A stretch of 64,000 nucleotides of DNA from Erysipelotrichaceae bacterium (lineage in GTDB: Bacteria; Bacillota_I; Bacilli_A; Erysipelotrichales; Erysipelotrichaceae), in NCBI GenBank assembly GCA_017512885.1, contig JAFWEP010000006.1:124001-188000 (forward strand), written 5' to 3'. Positions 1-9,832 of this stretch are shown one piece after another (the first letter of the stretch is position 1; every line of letters begins with the position of its first letter). The position numbers were made by a program, and so were the translations under genes. The notes under the pieces were generated by a model that was not told where the DNA came from, made no database searches, and saw only the letters and a list, made by a program, of their open reading frames with translations.

Positions 1-623
1 AGACCGGCGAATACGTCCAGAATGACGGTTCGCTGGCGGAAGAAGTCCATGAATTCGTGACGCTGAGCAATGGTACCTTCGGTATCGAAAAGGTCCCGGT
101 CGGAACCTACATCCTGCATGAGAGCGAAGCCCCGAAAGGCTATAAGACGGCTGAAGACATCGAATGCAGGATCGAAGACGGTCAGCTGCTGGTAGAAGAA
201 GTTCCGCTCGACATCATCACCGTCGAGGATGAGAAGTATCTGACTTCCCTCACCCTCACCAAGACCCTTACCCGTTATGAATCTTCTTCCCCTGTCACCT
301 TTGTCTTCTCTGTCAAGGGCGTACAGGAAGGAAAGGAGATCTATAACGATGTCGTATCTCTGACTTTCTCCAAGGAAGGCGTAGAGAGCCTCACGCTGGA
401 AGAGCTGCCGATCGGTGATTACACCGTAGAAGAGATCTACTCCGGTGCTTCCTATAAGATCGAAGGAGAGAAAGAAAAGAAGATCACTCTTACCCCTGAA
501 GGAGACAACAACGTTTCCTTCAGCAACAGCTACAACGATAAACCGAAAAAGAGCTACGGTGCCGATAACCGCTTCACGAATACAGACGGGAAGTGGAGCT
601 GGGTCTCTGATCAGAAAGAGTAA
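1..623 (+). CDS. Large surface protein, C-terminal part only (5' end outside window)
   Basis: The reading frame is open from base 3, so the gene starts upstream; 206 residues are visible. The first ~75 residues look like a SpaA/Cna-B prealbumin-like domain, with the typical strand ending TFGIEKVPVGTYILHE. A second beta-rich module starts near base 243 (LTLTKTLTRYESSSPVTF) and ends in SFSNSYNDKP. Such domains form rigid, often isopeptide-locked stalks of Gram-positive adhesins and pilins. The last residues are hydrophilic (GKWSWVSDQKE): there is no LPXTG-like motif, membrane segment or positive tail, so the anchoring mode is unclear. The last ~125 residues are nearly identical to the C-terminus of the giant protein encoded just downstream, which points to duplication. 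Family type is fairly sure; function (adhesin or matrix component) is inferred. Confidence 0.85.
   Translation, partial: TGEYVQNDGSLAEEVHEFVTLSNGTFGIEKVPVGTYILHESEAPKGYKTAEDIECRIEDGQLLVEEVPLDIITVEDEKYLTSLTLTKTLTRYESSSPVTFVFSVKGVQEGKEIYNDVVSLTFSKEGVESLTLEELPIGDYTVEEIYSGASYKIEGEKEKKITLTPEGDNNVSFSNSYNDKPKKSYGADNRFTNTDGKWSWVSDQKE
243..623 (+). repeat. Copy 1 of a C-terminal module shared with the next gene
   Basis: This stretch encodes the same ~125-residue C-terminal module as bases 9446-9832. The closing part (bases ~520-589 against ~9722-9791) is almost base-for-base identical, while the first half has diverged at synonymous sites and a few residues. That pattern fits gene duplication with recent conversion or selection at the C-terminus. 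Confidence 0.85.
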
Positions 624-628
624 AATGA

Positions 629-653
629 CAGATCCGGAATATTTCCGGATCTG
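629..653 (+). terminator. Hairpin after the truncated surface protein gene
   Basis: A perfect 11-bp inverted repeat (CAGATCCGGAA / TTCCGGATCTG) with a 3-base loop begins 5 bases after the stop codon. The following tract (TTCCGTG) is poor in T, so termination may be partial or helped by a factor. Confidence 0.6.
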
Positions 654-768
654 TTCCGTGCTGAATCGTCATACTATGAATCACAAACGGCAGGGAAAAG
701 CGTATTATTGAAAGAAAACTATATCTATAAGGAATATATCGTTTAAAATAAAGTAGATATATAAAGTT

Positions 769-774
769 TATAAT
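769..774 (+). promoter_or_regulatory. Candidate -10 box for the giant surface operon
   Basis: A consensus TATAAT lies in an AT-rich stretch 38 bases before the chosen start of the giant gene. No good -35 hexamer sits 16-18 bases upstream, so an activator or an alternative sigma factor may be needed. The 624-811 gap holds otherwise only the hairpin at 629-653. Confidence 0.4.
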
Positions 775-811
775 ATGTAGGATAACTGCGCGGAATGAGA
801 TGGGGGTCTAT

Positions 812-3800
812 ATGAAAAACAAGGTATTATCGATCATTTTAGCCGGATTGATGCTTTTGAGCAGCCTGCCTGTCGGAAGGGTCGTCGCGGAAGAAACGCC
901 GGTTCCAACAGAGACACCGGCTGCTTCGGAGGTGACTGAGACAGCCGTCCCGGAAGAGATCACAGAAATGAAAGACCCGGTCATCGAAGTGACCTCAGCG
1001 GAAGATGAGGAAGAGATCGAAACGCTTCCGAGTGAGAGCCCGGAAGTTTCGGAGGCTCCTGCGGAACCGACAGCTCCTGCGGAACCGGAAGTTCCGGCAG
1101 AAGAAGTCAAACCGACGGAAACTCCCGCGGTAACGGAAGCGCCGGAAGAGACAGAAGCCCCTTTCGTCAGCGAAGAGCCGGCCGAGGAACCGGAAGCGTC
1201 CGTGCCCGCAGAAAGTGAAGGTCCGGAAGCAGAGGAGCTCCCTGTCGAAGAAACGCCGGAGGATCTGCCTGCTGCGTCAGAAGCGAAAGAGCCGCCGCTT
1301 TTAGGCGCTCCTGCCGCAAATGCCGAGTATACGATCACGATCCTTTTAAAGGATCTGATGCTGGAGAAGGATCTGACGGCTGCGGAGATCGGCGATGGCT
1401 TCGATCTGGTCTATTATAAGTTCCCTGCCAATGAAGTAGGTTTTGATGTAACGACCGGAAGCTTTACGAAGCCGGTACCGCCGCCCTATCCGGGCAGCGG
1501 AACACCGGTGTCTCCTTTGGACTATATGCTGGGAGACTATCGCCGGACGACGCATATCTCTGCTCAGAGAAGCGAATACCGGCTGGATATGGAGACGATC
1601 GGAGATGCCGGTGATCCTTCACCGGAGAATCCGTATGTCATGCTGTTCTTTAATATGCCTTATATGTATTCGGGATCCTCTGCCGAATGGAACTATATCG
1701 GAGCTCTTTACTATGACGGAACGGATGCCTATCTTTGCGGAACGAAGAATATGACCCTGTCGCTGGAGGACCATGAGTTCACACTGCTGGTCGCTCACGA
1801 TGATTCGATGTTCTATCCGAAGGTCACGGTACACTTTGATACAGAAGACTATGATAGAGAGAAAGCCGAGGATGATCCGGATGTTTACCCGATCGTGATC
1901 GGATACAATACAGATCCGGAGATGAAGACAACGATCAGCAGAGACGGGACTTATGTCCTGACTTCCCCGTATCCGCTCAGCCGGAAGATGATCGAGATCC
2001 AGAAGGAAAACAACCCGAATTATACCTCTCCGGTCAATTTCTTCTATGTCCCGATCTCGACAAATGACTGGACAGTCACGACCGGCTCCCCGCAAGTCTG
2101 GACGAACAGCGTGCCGAACGGTCTGCAGAATCAGATCGTCGCTTCTGATTTCGGCGAAGACGGAACGGCTTATGTAAAGAAAGCAGACAGCAGTGACGAA
2201 CTGATCCCGGCGGAGTATACCTTTACCAAAAAGACGGTAAACGGCATCAGGCCTTCCCTGCTGCTGAGACTGACGGATGAATGGGGTGCGGCAGATGCCT
2301 CGGACTTCCCTGTTTATGTACGTATCACGGTCACCGATTCCTGGCACAGCTCCTGGACCTCGACCAAAGTGGTAAAGATCGAGCAGGAAGATCTCGAGAG
2401 CACTCTGATGATACGGATGGATGACTATAACGAGTATCTGGGCAGTGAAGACTATGCCGGAACGCAGGAATACCCGTTCAACTTCTATTTCGAGACCTTT
2501 GAGGACGAAGGATGCACGACTCCTGCAAGAGGTTGGGCAGATCACGGTGCTTTCAGTCTGAATTACATCTACAACAGGAACTACGGCAAAGGCGAGTATG
2601 TCTGGTGTTTTTACGATTCCAATGAACAGGGTGAAACGGTCAAGTACCCGTTTACGCTGTGGTATGGCAAGCAGCATGTCGAAGTGCCTGTACATTCCTT
2701 TACCAACGATACAGGATCCATGTATCCGGCCTGGGTAAAGGTCGAACTGAACGGAGAGACGAGAGTTCTTGAGATCACGGGCAACGAAGACAAAACGATC
2801 GATTTCGGTAAGATGATCGTCAATGATCTCTACTACAAGGATATGACCTGGTCCGTCTATTCCGATGAGGAATGTACGACATTGCATCCCTTATGGGGCA
2901 TCAGCGGACAGAGTGAAAGAGTCGCCTGGAACGGAGAAGAACTGGTCGATTACGACAGTTACAGTCCGGCTCTCATCAATCTGACACAGTTAAGCACGGA
3001 TGTGATCACTGTCCCGATGATCACGGATATCGGTGATCTGGAGAGTTCTCTGTTCTTCCCGGTCTATATGACGGCAACTCTGACCTGTGACGATGGATTC
3101 ACCCCGGTCACCATCACGAAGAAGCTCACTTCTCTGGAAGACGCCAATCAGGTGCTGGTCTTCCATGCACAGGAGGGCGAATCTTTCAGCAGCAACGCCA
3201 ACAATACCCGGGTGGAAGTCCGCTTCTTCACGGACGATGCTCTTACCAATAAAGCTCCCCGCTGGTCCGATGCCTGGGAGAACGAACGTTCCGGAGGAGC
3301 TCTGTACGGAACTCTTTGGGCTGACGGAAAGCTTCATTCCGGCATTTCGGAACTGAAGATCATCTATAAGCCGGTCTCCGTTGACGTGAAACCGGATACC
3401 TATAAAGTGAATCCGACTGAAGAGAAGCCGCTGAACGTACATACCTGGCTGGCCGGATACAACGGTCTGGATGCCGGCAGGAGCGGCGAAGATGACCGCA
3501 GGATCACGAGTGAAGATCAGTTCACGGTCACGTTCCCGCATCTGGGATATGTCGGAGAGAAGTATCCTTCCGTCGTCGCCTATATGAATGAAGACGGCCG
3601 CGGACCCTACGATATCACGAGTCAGGATACCCGCTTTACTTACACGATCAAGAATGATGTTTCTGTCGGAGCAGACGGTCATCTGGAGACGAGAGGGTAC
3701 GGCGGGCAGCCGGAAAAGACGGTCCTGCGGATCACGGAGACACCGAATACCTATGCAAGACTGACCGTTCCGGTCCATGTCAACATTCCGGATGAACCCT

Positions 3801-6800
3801 ATTACTTCTCCTACGAACGGTATTACAACGGTATTGAAACGGCTTATCTGTCTCTGCGGCAGAGAAATGCCTACAGCGGAGAGTTCAGCGACTACAGTTT
3901 CGTCTCCGGAAATGACAACTACAATACCGATACTTACTACTATGCTTACTGCTACCGGGATCTTTCCGAGCTGGATGAAGATATGCGCGGAACGATCACT
4001 GTCCGGATAAACGGCAGCAACAGTGATATCTACTATCTGAATTACGGTCTGGGACACCGCAGCAGTTACAACTCCTATGCTTATAACGGTGATTATGATG
4101 AGGGCTGGACGAATGAACAGTTCGTCAAAGTCAGGATCAAGACCGTTGACGGAAAACAGACGCTGGTCTATGCCGATACGGAAGAACCGGTCGTTCTGGA
4201 GATCTACTGGAAGCACAGAGTGCAGCCGCAGATCGATGTACTGGCAGAGTATCCGGAAGGCTATGATCCGGAACTGAACAAGTATGAAGAGACGGAACTG
4301 ACCCCGGAATATATGCGTTTCACGCTCAGAGGACCGGATGACAGCGGCTACTCTGTGACCCGAAACGTCTATCTGCGCAGCAATGCCTTCGATTCAGAGG
4401 GAAAGCAGATCCCGCTGGTCCCGGCTGGGAACAGTCTGATCAGCAGCCGCTCCAGACATACTCGTTATATCGAATATCTGAAGAGGAAGTTTGTCCTGGA
4501 TCAGCCGGACGATTACGATGGTCCGCCGATCGTGGGCAATATCGATCAGGGGACGCTGTCCGGCGGCAATTATTACTATGTGGAACTGGGCGGTACCTAC
4601 TATACCAGTTATGACGATGCACATATCCTCGGTCTCCATGTCGGCGATTATGAACTGACTTATGCGACCGGAGACAGCACTGCGGTAAAGGAAAAATGGG
4701 AAAGCGCCGATAAGGTCAGAGTCCATCTGGCTGAAGACGGAAAGATCTATGAGATCAAGGACGACGGTTCTTATGCTGAAGAACCTTATGTGATCCACAT
4801 CCGCTATATCGGCGATACTCAGCTCAAGAAGCATGAGTCTCTGAAGACAAAAGTCGAAACGACCGTAAAAGACGGTGTCGATCCCGGAAAAGCCTTCACG
4901 GAAGGAGATGTCTTCGCTGCGTCCGTGACAGAGTGGAGATACCGGGACGGCAGCTGGCAGCCAACGAGGGATCTCGCTGTCGGTACGGCTTCGATCACCG
5001 AAGCCGGAACAGCCGATCTGGAGCTGACATCTCCGGATGGCGGGATGATCACCTTGCATGACGATGCCATGTATACGATGTCCTATGGTACCTTCCATGA
5101 ATTCAACGGTACTTTCAGTACTGAACACGTCAACAGGTCCTGGCTGTACTACGATACGAACTGGTATACAAGTCAGGAGTCCGGAATGGAATACCCGATC
5201 ACCTTTATCGCTTCCAATGTTGCGGAAGACGGTTCGGTCATGGGCTGGACCTATCAGAAGGATGATGCCTACTGGGGCAATGCGATCCGCCGCAGCAATG
5301 ATGCTGACGGCGAGATCCTGACCTTCTTCAACAGCAGCCTGATCCTGCCCTGGCAGGGCACAGATCCGGGTGCGATCGCTCAGACAGAAGAAGATATCGT
5401 CTATAAGCCGATCTCGGATATCACCGCCTTCAAGGAAAAAGCAAACTATATCATCGTAGCCCAGAACCGCTACAACAAAAAATGGTATGCGCTTTACTAT
5501 GACGAGAAGGGCGGCAATGCGATAGAACTGAGCGATGTGACTTCCCTGGAAGATCTGGAAGACGGATATAAGCCCGGGACTTCCGCAGATTATCAGAAGA
5601 TGATCTTCAGCGCTTCGAAGGTCGTACAGGGCAGCGATTCCGTATCACTGCAGCTGCGGACGGCCTACAAGGACGAGAACGGAAAGATGATCTCACTGAA
5701 GATGGGTCAGAGCAGCGATGATCCTGCGCCGCTGCTGTCAGGTTCTGCCGGCACGGTGATCATCCGTTCTGCCGGCGAAAAGAGATTCACAGTCTCCAAA
5801 GGCAATTACGCGAACCTCTGGTATGTAGAGGAACTCTTCGGCTGGAGCGGTTTCCGTACCGTCAGCAACAAGTTCGGTCCCTGGTTCACCAGGGGAGATG
5901 AGCTCTACGGTCTGCTGAATACCCGGAACAATACGCTGGAACAGCATAACAGACAGGTATCTTCTACAACGGGCATTCCGTTCGGTTACGAAGCATACAG
6001 TGTTTATGCAGGCATTTCGGATGCCTATTACTACCCGAACAAATATCAGGTCGATGTTGCGGAAAAGTATCTGAACAACAGTCAGTATCTGAATAAGCTG
6101 CGGACGATCGATCCGCAGTTCCCGGGCAGCGGTTTTGATAAATTCTATATCCTTTCCGATGATGTTCAGGAGGACATCCCCCCGGAGCAGACGAACAAGT
6201 ATACGCTGGTCCGGACAGCCGGTGACTTCGTCCGGACCTTCATCCAGACGGATAACGGTTCGGCTGCTTCGGATATGATCCTCGTCTATGAGGTCGACGG
6301 CAAAGAATATGCGATGGAAGCGGGGAAACTCTATGAAGTCGTGACCAAAGCCGGAAGCAGCGGCTACCGTACGCTGACGACGATCGCCGATCATGAACTG
6401 ATCCCCGACAACAACAGCGGTACCAGCGCGCATTTCAGCCTCGATCTGACGGAGATCAAGGACGAAGGCATCTACGTATTCGCGACCGGCTTTGCCTTCC
6501 GCAAGAGCCGCCAGAACAACACCGAAGACAGGAACTACATGACGCTGAGCGGGGAGACCGGCAGCAGTGCCTGGACGAAGAACGATGACAAGATCCATGC
6601 CGAAGGCCTGGTCTATATCCTGCACCCCAGTGATCCGATCCATTCTCAGGCTGACTGGGATACACCGGAATCCTATAAACTGTCCGTCATCCGTGACGGT
6701 CAGACCCACTGGCTCGGTGTGGCGGAAGATGAGAACGGAGACCTGCAGATGGTCGTCGTGGATTCCGAAGAGGAAGCCGTCCGTTTCAAGGTCTATACCG

Positions 6801-9800
6801 ATGAACTGAAGAGATACTATTCCAGCGTCTATGGAACGGATCTCTACCGTTACTACAAGGTGACCAGCATCACCGATATCAATGCCGGTGACGAGATCCT
6901 GATCGTCTATAACGACAACGGAACGAAGCGTATCATCGGTCGTCCGTTTACGGACTACGGTACGAAGTATCTCAATAATTCCGGTTACTACTACAGCGGC
7001 ATCACTCCGGCAGCGGAAGTACTGGAAGAATACAGCACGATCGATACCCGCGGCGATGCGATCGACTCCGACACGAAATACAGTTACCGTCTCGGTACGG
7101 AAGAGTATGTCAAGAAACCGTATGCGTATATCGATCCTGAAGATGATTCAATCATCTGGGCGCAGGGTATTTCTGCCAATGCGATCGGCAATGCCAAGAG
7201 CGAGACCGGCAAACAGCGGAAGTACGAATCCGTTATGTCTCTCGGCGGCGGGAACTACGTCTATATCAAGAGCGGTTCTCTTGACGCCTACTACAACAAG
7301 AAAGCCGAAACGAACTTCTTCCCGGGCGAGAACGAAGGAGAGTTCTTCATCCGCGGCGGCAAATCAGACGCCTGGCTGGGTACCGTCAACTATAAGCGCA
7401 ACCTGCTGAATATCGAGACCGGAAGGTACGAGTATACGGATGAATACCTGAGCTTCGGTACAGTCAGCACGGATAACAGGATCGCTGTGGAGATCTACCG
7501 CCGGCCTGCATCCGACGAAACATTCACCGTAAAATACCATACCGCCGAGGGTGAGGACGATCACAGCGAAGTCAAACCGAAAGATACCTTCACCCTTACG
7601 CAGAAGAAGGATCTGGAAAAGGACGGGGTGAAATACGTATTCGTCGGCTGGACGACAGACTATGACAATTCCGGTTATCTCTCTTTGGCTGATTCTGCCA
7701 ACCTCTATGATTACGATGACCTGGCGAAACTGGCATCGATCAAACGGGATGTACAGAAGAAGTACGGCCTGCTCGGTGACTGCAATCCGGAGATCGGCAA
7801 CCTGATCGACTACGGCGAAGTGGAAGACAAGGTCGTCGACGATGTCCTGAGTGTCTATCCGGTCTATGCGGTGCGCGGTTATTCTGCTGCCGTTACGGCG
7901 GATGATCCGAACCGGATGATCATCGGCGCTTCGGACTTCAAGGATCTGCAGAACGGCAACAGCGGCGCTACTGATGAAAAGGAACGCTGGCTCGGCAGCA
8001 TCAACATCGAAGTCTACAAGGACGGCGAACTGTGGGTGCCCGGCGGAGACGGCGGAAGCACGACAGGCAGAAAGAAACTGTCAGCACCGAAACCGGCAAA
8101 GAGTGCTACGCTCTACTTCGCTTACCACAACGATGACGCGGCTGACCTGAACATCAAGTTCATCGCCGACGGTATCACGGCCGAGACCCTGTACGAATAC
8201 ATGTCCAGCAATGACTTCTCGCAGGCAGAACCGTCCGAGCAGTATGTGATCGATGCTGTCTATGCCGAACAGGGCGGTTCGGAAGACGGACTGCGCTACC
8301 GGCTGAACTGGCTCGATCCGGTCGTTGGCGGACAGCTCGACAACGTCAGGGGCGGCAGTACGGTCAAGGTCTATGTCACGACCAAGTATCAGGTCAAGTA
8401 CTACATGGACAGCGATGACGGCAAGGGCTATGTCGAACTGGCGGATGAGATCTATCAGGACGAAGGATCCTACACGACCCCCGGAACGGATGACGCGATC
8501 GCCGCCAACGAGGCAGAAGCCGCTTATGTCGTGGAAGATGACGATGAGAATCTCTACCACGATCTGGTCCGGAAGACTCCGTCTGACGGTTCCCGTTTCA
8601 TCGATGAAAACATCAAACGGGGAGACTACTCAAAGTTCCTCTATAAATTCAATTCTTATGATCACACCTTCCAGGTACCGAAACTGCCGGATCCGCCGAA
8701 GGGATACGAACTGGAGAGCGATGCCTGGACGATCCGCGATCAGGATCTGAAGGAACTGACGGCTCAGCAGCCTTCCTCCGACTTTACGCTGACAGGTACG
8801 AAGTACGGTACCGGCAATACCGTTTATGCCTACAAGGGCGAAACGCTTGGTGATATCACCAATACCTTCCATCTCTACATCCGTGTCAGGAAGAACACGA
8901 TCGATATCCCGGTCACCAAGGTCTGGGAAGATGCCGAGGATGAAGCGAAACTTCGCCCGGCTTCGATCTCTGTCGTCCTGCTGGCAGACGGTGAAGAGAC
9001 GGAAAAGACACTGATCCTCAGTGAACGCAACGAATGGAAGGGCGTCTTCGAAGATCTGGAAAAGGATCACGAGTATACGATCAAAGAACTGGAAGTCGAA
9101 AACTATACGTCTGAGACGGAAGGTGATGCCGAGAAGGGCTTTACGATCACCAATACGCTGACCGAAAAAGAAACGATCGATATCCCGGTCACCAAGGTCT
9201 GGGAAGATGCGGATGATGCCGCAAAGCTGCGTCCGCTCTCGATCTCTGTTGTCCTGCTGGCCGACGGTGAAGAGACCGATCAGGTCCTGACACTGAATCA
9301 GCGGAACGAATGGAAGGGCGTTTTCGAAGATCTGGAAAAGGATCACGAGTATACGATCAAAGAACTGGAAGTCGAAAACTATTCGTCTGAGACGGAAGGT
9401 GATGCCGAGAAGGGCTTTACGATCACCAATACGCTGATCCGTTCCTCGCTCACCCTAGCCAAGACCCTTACCCGTTACGAGTCTTCTTCCCCGGTCACCT
9501 TCGTCTTCTCGGTAAAGGGAGAGAATGACGGCAGGGAAGTCTATAACGACGTCGTATCGCTCACTTTCTCCAAAACAGGAACAGAGACTGTCATCCTGCA
9601 GGATCTGCCTCTGGGAGAATACACCGTTACCGAGATCTATTCCGGCGCTTCCTACAGGATCGAAGGGGAAGCCGAGAAGAAGATCACCCTTACAACCAAA
9701 GGAGACGATACCGTTTCCTTCAGCAACAGCTACAACGATAAACCGAAAAAGAGCTACGGTGCCGATAACCGCTTCACGAATACAGACGGAAAGTGGGAGT

Positions 9801-9832
9801 GGACGCAGCGTACTGCAGAGGAGGAGAAGTAA
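812..9832 (+). CDS. Giant secreted surface protein (~3,006 aa) with C-terminal Cna-B repeats
   Basis: An in-frame ATG also exists at 800, but the GGGGG tract at 802-806 is a ribosome-binding site placed for the ATG at 812, so that start is chosen. The protein begins with a signal peptide (MKNKVLSIILAGLMLL, processing near VVAEE). Next comes a ~145-residue Pro/Glu/Thr-rich stalk, then over 2,500 residues of Tyr/Asp/Ser-rich beta-type sequence with no domain I can name. A stretch near VKYHTAEGEDDHSEVKP resembles a Flg_new/InlB-type B-repeat. Two nearly identical 92-residue Cna-B domains (KVWEDA to TITNTL) follow, then the module shared with the preceding gene. Like that protein it ends hydrophilic (WTQRTAEEEK), with no sortase motif or membrane anchor. 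It leads an operon with four small secreted proteins, the first starting directly after its stop codon. Role as adhesin or matrix scaffold is inferred. Confidence 0.9.
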   Translation: MKNKVLSIILAGLMLLSSLPVGRVVAEETPVPTETPAASEVTETAVPEEITEMKDPVIEVTSAEDEEEIETLPSESPEVSEAPAEPTAPAEPEVPAEEVKPTETPAVTEAPEETEAPFVSEEPAEEPEASVPAESEGPEAEELPVEETPEDLPAASEAKEPPLLGAPAANAEYTITILLKDLMLEKDLTAAEIGDGFDLVYYKFPANEVGFDVTTGSFTKPVPPPYPGSGTPVSPLDYMLGDYRRTTHISAQRSEYRLDMETIGDAGDPSPENPYVMLFFNMPYMYSGSSAEWNYIGALYYDGTDAYLCGTKNMTLSLEDHEFTLLVAHDDSMFYPKVTVHFDTEDYDREKAEDDPDVYPIVIGYNTDPEMKTTISRDGTYVLTSPYPLSRKMIEIQKENNPNYTSPVNFFYVPISTNDWTVTTGSPQVWTNSVPNGLQNQIVASDFGEDGTAYVKKADSSDELIPAEYTFTKKTVNGIRPSLLLRLTDEWGAADASDFPVYVRITVTDSWHSSWTSTKVVKIEQEDLESTLMIRMDDYNEYLGSEDYAGTQEYPFNFYFETFEDEGCTTPARGWADHGAFSLNYIYNRNYGKGEYVWCFYDSNEQGETVKYPFTLWYGKQHVEVPVHSFTNDTGSMYPAWVKVELNGETRVLEITGNEDKTIDFGKMIVNDLYYKDMTWSVYSDEECTTLHPLWGISGQSERVAWNGEELVDYDSYSPALINLTQLSTDVITVPMITDIGDLESSLFFPVYMTATLTCDDGFTPVTITKKLTSLEDANQVLVFHAQEGESFSSNANNTRVEVRFFTDDALTNKAPRWSDAWENERSGGALYGTLWADGKLHSGISELKIIYKPVSVDVKPDTYKVNPTEEKPLNVHTWLAGYNGLDAGRSGEDDRRITSEDQFTVTFPHLGYVGEKYPSVVAYMNEDGRGPYDITSQDTRFTYTIKNDVSVGADGHLETRGYGGQPEKTVLRITETPNTYARLTVPVHVNIPDEPYYFSYERYYNGIETAYLSLRQRNAYSGEFSDYSFVSGNDNYNTDTYYYAYCYRDLSELDEDMRGTITVRINGSNSDIYYLNYGLGHRSSYNSYAYNGDYDEGWTNEQFVKVRIKTVDGKQTLVYADTEEPVVLEIYWKHRVQPQIDVLAEYPEGYDPELNKYEETELTPEYMRFTLRGPDDSGYSVTRNVYLRSNAFDSEGKQIPLVPAGNSLISSRSRHTRYIEYLKRKFVLDQPDDYDGPPIVGNIDQGTLSGGNYYYVELGGTYYTSYDDAHILGLHVGDYELTYATGDSTAVKEKWESADKVRVHLAEDGKIYEIKDDGSYAEEPYVIHIRYIGDTQLKKHESLKTKVETTVKDGVDPGKAFTEGDVFAASVTEWRYRDGSWQPTRDLAVGTASITEAGTADLELTSPDGGMITLHDDAMYTMSYGTFHEFNGTFSTEHVNRSWLYYDTNWYTSQESGMEYPITFIASNVAEDGSVMGWTYQKDDAYWGNAIRRSNDADGEILTFFNSSLILPWQGTDPGAIAQTEEDIVYKPISDITAFKEKANYIIVAQNRYNKKWYALYYDEKGGNAIELSDVTSLEDLEDGYKPGTSADYQKMIFSASKVVQGSDSVSLQLRTAYKDENGKMISLKMGQSSDDPAPLLSGSAGTVIIRSAGEKRFTVSKGNYANLWYVEELFGWSGFRTVSNKFGPWFTRGDELYGLLNTRNNTLEQHNRQVSSTTGIPFGYEAYSVYAGISDAYYYPNKYQVDVAEKYLNNSQYLNKLRTIDPQFPGSGFDKFYILSDDVQEDIPPEQTNKYTLVRTAGDFVRTFIQTDNGSAASDMILVYEVDGKEYAMEAGKLYEVVTKAGSSGYRTLTTIADHELIPDNNSGTSAHFSLDLTEIKDEGIYVFATGFAFRKSRQNNTEDRNYMTLSGETGSSAWTKNDDKIHAEGLVYILHPSDPIHSQADWDTPESYKLSVIRDGQTHWLGVAEDENGDLQMVVVDSEEEAVRFKVYTDELKRYYSSVYGTDLYRYYKVTSITDINAGDEILIVYNDNGTKRIIGRPFTDYGTKYLNNSGYYYSGITPAAEVLEEYSTIDTRGDAIDSDTKYSYRLGTEEYVKKPYAYIDPEDDSIIWAQGISANAIGNAKSETGKQRKYESVMSLGGGNYVYIKSGSLDAYYNKKAETNFFPGENEGEFFIRGGKSDAWLGTVNYKRNLLNIETGRYEYTDEYLSFGTVSTDNRIAVEIYRRPASDETFTVKYHTAEGEDDHSEVKPKDTFTLTQKKDLEKDGVKYVFVGWTTDYDNSGYLSLADSANLYDYDDLAKLASIKRDVQKKYGLLGDCNPEIGNLIDYGEVEDKVVDDVLSVYPVYAVRGYSAAVTADDPNRMIIGASDFKDLQNGNSGATDEKERWLGSINIEVYKDGELWVPGGDGGSTTGRKKLSAPKPAKSATLYFAYHNDDAADLNIKFIADGITAETLYEYMSSNDFSQAEPSEQYVIDAVYAEQGGSEDGLRYRLNWLDPVVGGQLDNVRGGSTVKVYVTTKYQVKYYMDSDDGKGYVELADEIYQDEGSYTTPGTDDAIAANEAEAAYVVEDDDENLYHDLVRKTPSDGSRFIDENIKRGDYSKFLYKFNSYDHTFQVPKLPDPPKGYELESDAWTIRDQDLKELTAQQPSSDFTLTGTKYGTGNTVYAYKGETLGDITNTFHLYIRVRKNTIDIPVTKVWEDAEDEAKLRPASISVVLLADGEETEKTLILSERNEWKGVFEDLEKDHEYTIKELEVENYTSETEGDAEKGFTITNTLTEKETIDIPVTKVWEDADDAAKLRPLSISVVLLADGEETDQVLTLNQRNEWKGVFEDLEKDHEYTIKELEVENYSSETEGDAEKGFTITNTLIRSSLTLAKTLTRYESSSPVTFVFSVKGENDGREVYNDVVSLTFSKTGTETVILQDLPLGEYTVTEIYSGASYRIEGEAEKKITLTTKGDDTVSFSNSYNDKPKKSYGADNRFTNTDGKWEWTQRTAEEEK
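8897..9448 (+). repeat. Two tandem 276-bp Cna-B-domain repeats
   Basis: The repeats begin at 8897 and 9173 with the same bases (acgatcgatatcccggtcac) and have a 276-bp (92-residue) period. Each encodes KVWEDA...RNEWKGVFEDLEKDHEYTIKE...TITNTL. The later half of the two copies is almost identical at base level. The conserved Lys of KVW and the Asn in TNT fit a Cna-B intramolecular isopeptide bond. Confidence 0.85.
9446..9832 (+). repeat. Copy 2 of the shared C-terminal module
   Basis: Encodes SLTLAKTLTRYESSSPVTF through GADNRFTNTDGKWEW, matching bases 243-623. The conserved final motif (KPKKSYGADNRFTNTDGKW) without a hydrophobic tail may be a recognition or polymerisation signal; that is speculation. 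Confidence 0.85.

Noticed and set aside
808-1338. Ser/Ala-rich minus-strand reading frame
   Set aside because: It is the reverse of the Pro/Glu/Thr stalk of the giant protein, with no ribosome-binding site of its own.
1619-4216. Two minus-strand frames over 400 codons inside the giant gene
   Set aside because: They mirror a biased coding strand; composition is unlike other proteins in the window and no starts or domains are seen.
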